Shown here: positions 1-7,362 of the stretch, piece after piece
Numbering within the stretch: position 1 is the first letter of the stretch
Layout of the letters: each line of letters starts with the position of its first letter
Translations under genes and position numbers: made by a program
Notes under the pieces: model-generated
Told to the model about the DNA's origin: nothing
What the model saw: only the letters and a program-made list of their open reading frames with translations
The model's database searches: none
Origin: an uncultured Eubacterium sp.
Lineage (GTDB): Bacteria > Bacillota > Clostridia > Lachnospirales > Lachnospiraceae
Assembly (NCBI GenBank): GCA_910586225.1
Contig: CAJUIL010000002.1
Coordinates: 130,563-194,562 of the forward strand
Direction: 5' to 3'
Length of the DNA stretch: 64,000 nt

Positions 1-226
1 GTTTTACGTCAAACGGGGCTGGAAATACTCTGCAGTCTCCTTCCTTGCCTTTTACATAGGAGTAGAGTAAGGTACACAGCTCTAAAAGTATTGCTTGGTG
101 GATCTGAGAAGGGCTGGCCATATCATAGGCAATGCCGTCAAAGACCTCCATCCTTCTGCTTTTGGGAAGGGCTTCGTACTGTGCCAGAGTGACTGTTTCT
201 GACTGCGGCTGTAATGCTGGTGGCAT
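1..226 (-). CDS. Uma2 family endonuclease-like protein (DUF820), N-terminal part only
   Basis: This is the first 75 codons of a minus-strand gene that leaves the window at position 1. The start is an ATG at 226 with a GAAAGGAAG ribosome binding site just upstream. The translation contains LAQYEALPKSRRMEVFDG, then YDMASPSQIHQAI and FPAPFDVK. This is the typical N-terminal pattern of the Uma2/DUF820 family, which has a restriction-endonuclease-like fold. The catalytic half lies outside the window. Members are often scattered, multicopy genes of unknown role. Family assignment is by motif recognition only. Confidence 0.75.
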   Translation of the reverse strand, partial: MPPALQPQSETVTLAQYEALPKSRRMEVFDGIAYDMASPSQIHQAILLELCTLLYSYVKGKEGDCRVFPAPFDVK

Positions 227-375
227 AATCATACACTTCCTTTCAAGTATTCCTGTGATTCTATGATCTGCATTTTACAGACGGCTGCTTATATCATTAT
301 ATTCTTTTCACTGTTTTTTTTCAACAGTATATCCATACCTAATTGTCTGCCCGTTGTACAACCCTGCCAAAATAG

Positions 376-509
376 GTAACAGTTCAGACAAGCTGACCTG
401 TTACCTGCAAAAATCCATTGAAAATCGCTTCGCGATAGGATTTTTGCACTCCTGAATCATGTTCTTACGGTCTTTGCAGCAGAGAGCAAAGACCTTCCTG
501 GACTGTTAC
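376..509 (+). mobile_element. MITE-like 134-bp element, copy 1 (IS66-type ends)
   Basis: Begins GTAACAGTTCAGACA and ends in a degenerate inverted copy (CTGGACTGTTAC). It is about 92% identical to the element at 60689-60822, which lies in the opposite orientation. The flanks are CAAAATAG (368-375) and AAAAATAG (510-517), an imperfect 8-bp target duplication. Inside are three hairpins: GTAACAG/CTGTTAC, TGCAAAAATCC/GGATTTTTGCA and GGTCTTTGC/GCAAAGACC. There is no coding capacity, so it is non-autonomous. GTAA ends with 8-bp duplications are typical of the IS66 family; that link is inference. Confidence 0.8.
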
Positions 510-548
510 AAAAATAGTACAAAAATATATGAAGTTTGTCGAAAATAG

Positions 549-577
549 TAGACAAAAATAGTTATTTGTGGTATATT
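549..577 (+). promoter_or_regulatory. Candidate sigma-A promoter of the contractile-system operon
   Basis: TAGACA (549-554), 17 bases, then TATATT (572-577), about 65 bases upstream of the sheath gene start. Three copies of AAAATAGT surround it (ending at 518, 549 and 562) and could be regulator sites, though AT-richness alone may explain them. Confidence 0.5.
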
Positions 578-643
578 AGAAGCAGTAGAATGTTATAAAG
601 TGATGGTGAGAATGATACCTTGTAGCTAAAATGGAGGACTTTT

Positions 644-2938
644 ATGGAAATTATAGAACAAACAAACCGGACGATCCTGTTTGATGTCGTAAATCCGGAA
701 GTGTTTAATATGTTCAATATTATGTCGGACGTGGACGAAAATTCAAGAAGCCTTACAGACGAAAAGGTGGCGGAGATCAACCAGGCGCTTCTTGTAAAAA
801 ATTTTGATGATTTTTTAAAAAAGTTTCAGCCGACGATCTACAGCTATTTTGACCAGGAGCGGGGAATGGTATACGAATTGACGAAGCCGGCTGGGATACC
901 GGATCCGCTCGTAAAAAAGATCGTGATCGACCGCAGCAATACGTTTTTGAAAATGTTTATTTCCATTATGGACAGCAAGAAAGCATCCGGAGCAACAAAT
1001 GCGTCTTTTAATTACGAGAAGGTGACCGAGATGCTGGCACCGCACCGGACGCTGAAAGAAATTAAAAAGCTGAAAAAAGATATTTCTTATCTGGAAAATA
1101 AAAACGCGGAGTTTGAAAGTGATTCCCCGGCTAAGCAGGATGCAGTGTTAAAGCTTAAGTCCAAGCTGGACCGGACGAAAAAGTACTATAATGAAACAGC
1201 TTCCCAGCTGACGCTGATGCTTGGAATGATCAAGGACAACTTGGATACGGCAGTACGGGCGTCGCAAAAGGGTATTACAGAATTTAACCCAGCCCTTCCA
1301 GTGTTTAACGAAAAGGCAGAGATCATTGCGCTTTCGGTATCGGATCAGCCAGCAGGGCTTTTGACGGATAAGGGTGAAAAGAAGGAAAGCACCGCGCTTG
1401 CGAAAGCAGGAAAGGCAGAGCTGGCGACTGCATCCGGTGCGCCGAAAAAGGAAAAGATCAGCTATAAGGATCTATCCATATCAGTGATCGAGGAGCAGTA
1501 TAACGATACGATGCGGGAGCTGTACCATTCAGTCGGGCAGGAATATGATGAGGAAGCTGCGGCATCTTCGCTTTCCAAAGAGCTGATCGTTGCAGCGTTT
1601 ACCGATAAGATGCCGGATCAGCTGGTAGCGATGGATATTAACGACAAGGTAGAGCTTTATAATAAATATTCCGCGATCAACACAGGCTGGCAGAAGGCGT
1701 TTATCCGTACTGCAAAGCTGCTGATAGAAAAAATATTGAGCGTAAAGGCATTTTTTGACCAGTACCAGCCAAAATCTCCGATGATGCGGCCGTCGCTTTT
1801 GATCGTAAACGCGAGCATGGACGAGATTCTGGAGGAAAAGAATCTGGAGAATCTGAAAAAGTATTTGGAAACGGTCAATAACAAGTCGGATTACAGTAAT
1901 ACGATCTGGTTTGGTATCGTTCCAAATATTGAATATTCCGAGGACCGGGAAATTGAGCTGGATGAAGAAACGATGCGCCAGTTTGGTTATACCGGGGATA
2001 TGGATACCGGGGTAACGCTCGTGCCTACGCCGGTTTCGGATCTGCAGTTTTTGCTGGATGCGATCAAGGAGTATCGGATTCAGGTATTTTTCTCCTTTGA
2101 AGCGAGCGAGGATACAACGTTCTTAAAGCTCGCGACGCACGGTATGGATCAGTATATGGAAAATACGGAAGAACTGGAAAACTCGGATTACAGCCGCTAC
2201 GCGATCCCTTGCCTGCCGAATTTTACAGTAATACCAAGTAATAAATCCCGTGTAGTCCTTGGTTCAAAGGCAATCCGCAATCCGGACGGCACACTGGAGT
2301 TTTCCAAAGACCGGGACGATTTTATGAAGTTTTGGATTTATGGCGTTTATATCGGCGCAGCTTATGTGGCTGCTGGGATTGTTGCGGCTTACCAATGCCC
2401 GAATTTCTTATCATCTAAATTTGCCGGTAAAGTAAAGAAGGAGTATCCGGGCGTACGGTTTGACATTGAAGCCGGAGACAACGCACTGACTGTAACGACG
2501 ACGATGCCAAAGGAAATCGCAGGTTATACGGCGGATACAAAGAGCGTGATCAACGAGCATAAATACGGATTTGTATTTTCGTCTGATAAAAATCAGCTGA
2601 ATGGAAATTCGATCAACTTGATCACCGTATATAAGTCGCGCTGTATGAACGAAAGCAAAAACGGAGGTTTTGAAAGCATCTTCCGTGAAACGACCAGGAC
2701 TTATCTGTACCGGATGATCGGCGCAATGACGAGCGACTATAAGAAGGACCGCATTGACCGTATCTTTGAATCTGGCGGAAAGGTAAAGGAGTGGCAGCTT
2801 TCTCCAAATTACGCAAATTCGATCTTGCGGGAAGGCGATGGTATTGAAAAAGGTGACTGCAACGATACCACCTATAATATAGAGATTAATTTTGCCGGAG
2901 TTTCCGAAAATATGGAACTTCAGATCAATACGGATTAA
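644..2938 (+). CDS. Contractile sheath-like protein (TssC-related)
   Basis: A 764-aa cytoplasmic protein, first gene of the operon, with GGAGG at 633-637. I read it as a type VI/phage-tail sheath relative. The C-terminal half contains AIPCLPNFTVIP, the small-residue stretch YGVYIGAAYVAAGIVAAY, an ETTRTYLYRMIGAMTSDYK helix and a final beta strand pair (TTYNIEINFAGVSENMELQI), all reminiscent of TssC. Residues about 135-200 form a charged coiled coil, followed by an Ala/Lys linker near 240-275. TssC is usually about 500 aa, so the first 270 residues are extra. They might replace TssB, for which there is no separate gene. The tube-like gene follows directly. The sheath call rests on pattern recognition plus the VgrG/PAAR neighbours, not on a match to a named family. 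Confidence 0.55.
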   Translation: MEIIEQTNRTILFDVVNPEVFNMFNIMSDVDENSRSLTDEKVAEINQALLVKNFDDFLKKFQPTIYSYFDQERGMVYELTKPAGIPDPLVKKIVIDRSNTFLKMFISIMDSKKASGATNASFNYEKVTEMLAPHRTLKEIKKLKKDISYLENKNAEFESDSPAKQDAVLKLKSKLDRTKKYYNETASQLTLMLGMIKDNLDTAVRASQKGITEFNPALPVFNEKAEIIALSVSDQPAGLLTDKGEKKESTALAKAGKAELATASGAPKKEKISYKDLSISVIEEQYNDTMRELYHSVGQEYDEEAAASSLSKELIVAAFTDKMPDQLVAMDINDKVELYNKYSAINTGWQKAFIRTAKLLIEKILSVKAFFDQYQPKSPMMRPSLLIVNASMDEILEEKNLENLKKYLETVNNKSDYSNTIWFGIVPNIEYSEDREIELDEETMRQFGYTGDMDTGVTLVPTPVSDLQFLLDAIKEYRIQVFFSFEASEDTTFLKLATHGMDQYMENTEELENSDYSRYAIPCLPNFTVIPSNKSRVVLGSKAIRNPDGTLEFSKDRDDFMKFWIYGVYIGAAYVAAGIVAAYQCPNFLSSKFAGKVKKEYPGVRFDIEAGDNALTVTTTMPKEIAGYTADTKSVINEHKYGFVFSSDKNQLNGNSINLITVYKSRCMNESKNGGFESIFRETTRTYLYRMIGAMTSDYKKDRIDRIFESGGKVKEWQLSPNYANSILREGDGIEKGDCNDTTYNIEINFAGVSENMELQINTD

Positions 2939-3062
2939 TGGGCGGGTGTTTTTCGTCTGTTAATAAAACCGGCCGTTTGGACGGGATTGTGTCTGAAAGC
3001 GAAAAGCATATAGTCCGGACTGCCGCATAGAAGCACAGAAATAAAAAAAGGAGGTTTTATTT

Positions 3063-3458
3063 ATGGCGTACAAAATTGTAATTGCCGATGTAACTGAGCT
3101 GAGCGAGGAGATCATTGACGTTTCCTTCAGTTCTAAAATTCCGGAAGATTCTTTTGCAAGATCTTCTGACATTGAAGCAGAGCTGGTCATCCATGGCAAG
3201 GTTTCTTTTGATGCGGACAAGCTGTTTATGCGCGACGCAGCAAAGAGCATGGCAACTTGGGCACTGGTGAAGCCGGAAAGCGCAGATGCGTATAAGAAGG
3301 TAACTGTAGAGTACCAGCACGCGACAGCACCAAGAAAATATGAATTTTCTCATGCGTTTGTAGTAGCATATGATGAGAAGTTCACAAAGACAGACGGTGA
3401 ATTTGTCCTTGTTGTAAAACAGAAGAAGGACAGAATTGACGGCGTAGTGATTGAATAA
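3063..3458 (+). CDS. Hcp-like tail tube protein
   Basis: A 131-aa protein starting at an ATG with a GGAGG site at 3050-3054. It has no signal peptide or membrane segment and consists almost entirely of predicted beta strands plus one helix around DKLFMRDAAKSMATWAL. The size, the beta-rich layout and its place right behind the sheath-like gene match Hcp/phage tube proteins, which stack as rings inside the sheath and carry the spike. Near the C-terminus, YEFSHAFVVAYDEKF and GEFVLVVKQKKD would form paired strands. It might instead be an unrelated structural beta protein. A hairpin without a U-run follows the stop and could raise the stability of the upstream message. Confidence 0.5.
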   Translation: MAYKIVIADVTELSEEIIDVSFSSKIPEDSFARSSDIEAELVIHGKVSFDADKLFMRDAAKSMATWALVKPESADAYKKVTVEYQHATAPRKYEFSHAFVVAYDEKFTKTDGEFVLVVKQKKDRIDGVVIE

Positions 3459-3465
3459 TGCAAAA

Positions 3466-3497
3466 AGAAAGGCGTACAGGCAGATGTGCGCCTTTCT
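3466..3497 (+). other. RNA hairpin after the tube gene, no U-run
   Basis: AGAAAGGCG (3466-3474) pairs with CGCCTTTCT (3489-3497), followed by GAAAATAGG rather than a T-run. It lies between the sheath/tube pair and the rest of the operon. Such hairpins often act as RNA 3' stabilisers or partial terminators, which would suit high output of the structural subunits. That role is inferred. Confidence 0.4.
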
Positions 3498-3582
3498 GAA
3501 AATAGGTAACGAGCTGTTAAGGCGCGTCTGTCCGGGAGCTGCTCCGGGCATACGGTAACAACTATGTAAATCGGGAGTGCCT

Positions 3583-4167
3583 ATGAAGATCAATAAAATA
3601 GCCTGCAGATGTATCCTGGCGTGTATGTTCGCCTTTCTGATGATCCAGATCTATTATTTATCTGAATCTGTTCTGCCTCTGTCAGAGGGGAAATCATGGA
3701 GAAATCTTGCCTGCCTGTTTCTGATACAGTCTGTATGCTTTGCAGTCTGTATTTTTGCGGTTTTTGCGGTATGGATCGCCGAGCGGATGAAAAAGGACCG
3801 GACATCGCCTTTTGAAGCGCTGCTTTTGGTAACCGCGGAAGGTAAATTAAAAAAAGAGATACTGCTCTGGGATCAGCAATCCTTTTTAGTGGCGGGAGCC
3901 AAAAACGGAAAGGATATTTTTATAGAGACTGTCCATGATCCGGATTCTGACAGGCATTTGTACGGCGTGTGCAATCTGGTCGGCGGAAGCTGGTATTTGG
4001 AGGTGCTCTCGCAAAGTCGGCCTATTGGTATAAAGCGGGGGCCGGACAACGTAATTTATCGGCTCAGAGAGGGCAACCTTTATAAGCTGACGGCAGCTGA
4101 CGTTATTTATGCGGATACGTGTAAAATTATTATAAAAGAAAAAAGGTTAACAAATCGGATTGACTGA
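3583..4167 (+). CDS. Membrane protein with two N-terminal helices and an FHA-like soluble domain
   Basis: A 194-aa protein. An in-frame GTG at 3577 overlaps the GGGAG ribosome binding site (3573-3577), so the ATG at 3583 is the better start. Two hydrophobic helices (about residues 8-26 and 45-67) are followed by a cytoplasmic beta-rich region. Residues about 95-185 (SFLVAGAKNGKDIFIE through ADTCKIIIKEK) resemble a degenerate FHA fold, without the Arg/Ser/His phosphothreonine-binding residues being clear. It could anchor part of the apparatus to the membrane or take part in the FHA/PP2C signalling encoded next to it. No named family recognised. Confidence 0.5.
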   Translation: MKINKIACRCILACMFAFLMIQIYYLSESVLPLSEGKSWRNLACLFLIQSVCFAVCIFAVFAVWIAERMKKDRTSPFEALLLVTAEGKLKKEILLWDQQSFLVAGAKNGKDIFIETVHDPDSDRHLYGVCNLVGGSWYLEVLSQSRPIGIKRGPDNVIYRLREGNLYKLTAADVIYADTCKIIIKEKRLTNRID

Positions 4168-4202
4168 AATGTTACAGCAAAAGAATATCTGGAGGGAACA
4201 AA

Positions 4203-4736
4203 ATGGGTCTGATTCGCTGTGAAAACGGCCATTTATTCAGTGAGAAAAAGTATGGAAGCGTATGTCCGTACTGCAATACCGCCGTACATAAAAACAGCAA
4301 CAAAGAGGAGGATCCTCTTGGAAAATACAGTGATGTCGTATATCTGAATGATCTGGAGGTGCTAAAGCCGGTGACTGGATGGCTCGTTTGTCTGGAAGGG
4401 CCGTCGCGCGGCAGGGATTACCGGATTATACCGGAAAAGAATTTTATTGGGCGTGCCGGAGATATGGAGATACGGATCATCGGCGACCCGACGGTCAGCC
4501 AGAGAAACCATGCGATCATTGTTTATGATCCGGAAAAAAACAGGACGATGCTTTTGCCGGGGGATTCACAGGGGCTTGTTTATATCTTGGACGATGAGGA
4601 CAACTGGGATGCGGTTTATGAGCCGCGGATGCTCGAAGCAGGCGACCGGATGAAGGTAGGACAGAGCGTGTTTATCTTTGTTCCTTTATGCGGGGAAAAT
4701 GACGGATTTGTATTTAATTGGAAAGAGAATGAGTAG
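4203..4736 (+). CDS. FHA-domain protein with N-terminal zinc ribbon
   Basis: A 177-aa cytoplasmic protein. The N-terminus carries CENGHLF and CPYC, a short two-Cys-pair/His zinc ribbon. The FHA core follows with ekNFIGRAGDMEIRI and DPTVSQRNHAII, which include the Gly-Arg, Ser and Asn-His positions that bind phosphothreonine in this fold. FHA proteins such as Fha1 are post-translational switches of type VI systems. Here the gene sits between a membrane protein and two PP2C-like proteins, so a phospho-relay controlling assembly is likely. No Ser/Thr kinase gene is visible in the window. It is separated from the next gene by only 2 bases. Confidence 0.85.
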   Translation: MGLIRCENGHLFSEKKYGSVCPYCNTAVHKNSNKEEDPLGKYSDVVYLNDLEVLKPVTGWLVCLEGPSRGRDYRIIPEKNFIGRAGDMEIRIIGDPTVSQRNHAIIVYDPEKNRTMLLPGDSQGLVYILDDEDNWDAVYEPRMLEAGDRMKVGQSVFIFVPLCGENDGFVFNWKENE

Positions 4737-4738
4737 AC

Positions 4739-5347
4739 GTGCAGGAAGCGTATAAGATCGGAAATGCCCAGTCCATAGGCTCCTGTCAGATACAGAGCAG
4801 CTATTTTGCGTCATGCTGCAATGGCAGAGGATGTCTGAGCGTGCTTGCAGATGGAACCGCGGATCATATCAACGGCAGAAGATGTGCCATTCTTGCGGCA
4901 GAGGCAAGTATGCGGCAATATTGGCATATGCCGGAGAACATGGAGGTTCCGGCTTTTTTTGATTCGGTTGCTGCAAAGGTTTTACGGGATATGCGGGAAA
5001 TTATTTTTCTTGGAAGAACGCCTTATTTGTCACTGAGCCTTTTATGGGTGCGGGAGAGGGAGCTGCATTATTATTCCGTAGGGAGCAATCAGATTTTTTT
5101 ATATAACGGCATGGATTATCAGTTGATGAAGCGCGGCTTTGACACGGTGGCATTTGAAAAGGGCATGACGGCAGGGCTTGTATCCTGCGGCGTGTGGGAA
5201 GCCTTAAATGAAAAGGAAATGGTTTCTTATCTGATGAAAAAGGAGCATCCGTATGATAAGGCGCAGCATATGATTGCGGGTGTCAGGGAAAAAAATAAAA
5301 AAGCGGCAAAAACAGCGGCCGTTGTATTAGTTGAGGGGTGTTTATGA
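4739..5347 (+). CDS. PP2C-like phosphatase domain protein
   Basis: A 202-aa protein with a GTG start two bases after the FHA gene stop. It follows the PP2C layout: LSVLADGTADHINGRR corresponds to the metal-binding VADGMGGH motif and keeps the Asp-Gly, and RELHYYSVGSNQIFLY corresponds to the AxxGDSR motif with Asp replaced by Asn. The final DN motif near KAAKTAAVVLVEG is not preserved. Activity is therefore uncertain; it may be a weak enzyme or a regulatory pseudophosphatase. The context with an FHA protein suggests it counteracts threonine phosphorylation of an apparatus component. It overlaps the next gene by 4 bases. Confidence 0.7.
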   Translation: MQEAYKIGNAQSIGSCQIQSSYFASCCNGRGCLSVLADGTADHINGRRCAILAAEASMRQYWHMPENMEVPAFFDSVAAKVLRDMREIIFLGRTPYLSLSLLWVRERELHYYSVGSNQIFLYNGMDYQLMKRGFDTVAFEKGMTAGLVSCGVWEALNEKEMVSYLMKKEHPYDKAQHMIAGVREKNKKAAKTAAVVLVEGCL

Positions 5348-7296
5348 GAAACTTAAACAGTAAGCTGGTCATGGATTTTATCTCAGAGCAGGGATACGAT
5401 TCGATTGAAAAAACGTATGTTGCCTATACCCCTTTGGAAAATTACGTATGTATCGCTGTTGCGGAAAGCTATGACAATGAAACAGAGACAAACAGTGCAC
5501 AGCTTGCTGTAGAAGCCGTTTTGACGGCTTTTGAAAAAAAACCTTCCATGAAGCGTTTGCGGGAATATATCCGCTACGCCAATGAACAGATTTTGATGCA
5601 CAGTACGCGCAGCCAGCTAAAAGTAAGCCTTACGGTGCTTGTGTCGGATTATACGAGAATGCGCTATGCATATGTGGGTAATACAAGACTGTTTATTTTA
5701 TACGAAAATCTGTTTACGCATATCAGCAAAACACAGACGAAATATGAGCAGCTGCTTGCAGATGATGCGCAGGAGGAGCCAGACAGGGAAGAAATCCATA
5801 ATTTAACCGAATATTTAGGAAGAGAAAAACGCGTCAAGCCGTTTGTTTCTAAAATGACAGATCTGACGGAGGGTTCTACGATCTTGTTTGCGACAAGCAA
5901 TCTTTGGGGCCGTTTATCGGAGATAGAAATACTTGACGCTTATGAATATACAAACACAGGCAGGGAATTTTTGGAGATCCTGCAGGAGCTTCTGCTGAGT
6001 CTTCAGGAGGAGCATGACCAACGGATGGGCAGCTTTACAGCTGCATTCCTTTATATAGAAAAAACATTCAAAGAGGACGTTCAGAAAAAGAAAAAGAAGA
6101 AACGGATGTTTTGGATGATCATTATTATTTTGGCGGTCATTTTTTTGACTTTCCTTGTGGTCATTCTTTGTATTCGTGCACTGGATCGGAGAAAAATATC
6201 TGAGATTGAAAAGCTGGACCAGCGGGGCGTCCGATATCTGGAATATGAAAATTATGACAAGGCGCTTACAGAATATGAGCAGGCGTCCAAGCTGGCTGAA
6301 GGGCTGAGCCTGAATAACTGGCAGTATATTGAAAAAAAGCGGGAGCTTTCAGATACGGTTTCGGATCGGGAAGCGATTTTGATCTTATATCAGGAAGCCG
6401 AAGCAGCGTTTGCAGGCGGCGAATATACCCAGGCCAAAAAGCTGTATGCGCAGATTCAAAAAGAAGCGAAATATCAGGATTTTGATGCGCTTTGTGTTAA
6501 CGCGGAAAAAAAGCTGGAGGAAATTACGGCCCGGCTACAGATATTACAATATATTTCGCTGGGTGATATGTATCAGTCTACAGAGGACTATGACGAAGCG
6601 TTGTTTCAGTACAATCGGGCGCTCAATGAGCTGACAAAGCTGATTGATCTGGAGCTGCAGGGGGATGTGCAGGCGAAAATATTTGCCATTCGCCAGAAGC
6701 AGAAAGAAAACAGCCAGGCGCAGGAAGCAGCAGCGCAGGAAGCCGCTCAGAAACAGGAAGAAGAGGAAGCCGCGCAAAAGGCAGCGGCGGCAGACCGGGC
6801 AGTAATTAAGATCAATACATATATTGCAAGCGCGAATGCAGCACTGGAGGAAGGACGCAGTAAGCGGGCCAGGGAATTGTATAAGCAGGCGCTTGCCCGA
6901 TACAATAAATTTACCGGGGCCAGTGAAGATGCGGATAAACTGTATCAGGATATTACAGCACTTGGACAGGCGATCACCGAGGCCGAAGTGAAGGCGGTTG
7001 AGGAAGCAAAGGAGGAGCGTCTGGCACAGGCAGCAAAATATGCGATTCAGGCAAAGGAAGCCGCCAGAGCAGGAGAGATAGCGAAGGCAAGAGAGTTATA
7101 CGACGATGCGTTAGCGATTTATCGGGAATTGAATATCTGGGATGAGCGGGCGGAAGCTATCTATGACGCGATCGATGAATTGGAGCATGGCGGCTCGCAG
7201 GGAGCGGACGGCGCGGGGAATACGGCAGCGGTGCCGGATACCGGAGCCGGGGAGCAGGATGCCGGAAAGGGAGCGCTGGAAACTGGGATTGGATAG
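5344..7296 (+). CDS. PP2C-like (pseudo)phosphatase - transmembrane - TPR protein
   Basis: A 650-aa single-pass membrane protein. GAGGGG at 5333-5338 favours the ATG at 5344 over the GTG at 5338. Residues 1-240 are PP2C-like, but the metal motif reads CIAVAESYDNE, without the usual Asp-Gly, so this copy looks inactive. A Lys-rich stop (KKKKKKR) precedes a helix near 258-280. The rest is helical, with TPR-like repeats (YLEYENYDKALTEYEQASKL, AFAGGEYTQAKKLYAQI, YQSTEDYDEALFQYNRAL, EEGRSKRARELYKQAL, ARAGEIAKARELYDDAL) and a Gln/Ala/Glu-rich coiled linker. It probably scaffolds the system at the membrane. The last residues are Gly/Ala-rich; see the repeat at its 3' end. Confidence 0.65.
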   Translation: MRNLNSKLVMDFISEQGYDSIEKTYVAYTPLENYVCIAVAESYDNETETNSAQLAVEAVLTAFEKKPSMKRLREYIRYANEQILMHSTRSQLKVSLTVLVSDYTRMRYAYVGNTRLFILYENLFTHISKTQTKYEQLLADDAQEEPDREEIHNLTEYLGREKRVKPFVSKMTDLTEGSTILFATSNLWGRLSEIEILDAYEYTNTGREFLEILQELLLSLQEEHDQRMGSFTAAFLYIEKTFKEDVQKKKKKKRMFWMIIIILAVIFLTFLVVILCIRALDRRKISEIEKLDQRGVRYLEYENYDKALTEYEQASKLAEGLSLNNWQYIEKKRELSDTVSDREAILILYQEAEAAFAGGEYTQAKKLYAQIQKEAKYQDFDALCVNAEKKLEEITARLQILQYISLGDMYQSTEDYDEALFQYNRALNELTKLIDLELQGDVQAKIFAIRQKQKENSQAQEAAAQEAAQKQEEEEAAQKAAAADRAVIKINTYIASANAALEEGRSKRARELYKQALARYNKFTGASEDADKLYQDITALGQAITEAEVKAVEEAKEERLAQAAKYAIQAKEAARAGEIAKARELYDDALAIYRELNIWDERAEAIYDAIDELEHGGSQGADGAGNTAAVPDTGAGEQDAGKGALETGIG

Positions 7297-7350
7297 GGAT
7301 GAGAAGCGGAATACCAGAAAGGGAGCGCCGGAAACTGGGACTGGATAAAA
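7262..7350 (+). repeat. Direct duplication of about 33 bp at the end of the TPR gene
   Basis: The stretch at 7262-7295 (starting GGAAAGGGAGCGCTGGAAAC) recurs at 7315-7348 with four substitutions, offset 53 bases. The first copy encodes the C-terminus and stop of the TPR protein; the second lies between genes. It is a recent local duplication that may have changed the C-terminus. Confidence 0.7.
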
Positions 7351-7362
7351 GGGGGATTGTGA

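Larger units (their letters stand above)
227..643. other. Divergent intergenic region with a MITE and the promoter of the injection-system operon
   Basis: No gene is visible in these 417 bases. They hold the upstream region of the Uma2-like gene, a 134-bp MITE-like repeat (376-509), three AT-rich AAAATAGT words (511-518, 542-549, 555-562) and the promoter of the contractile-system operon (549-577). Confidence 0.7.
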
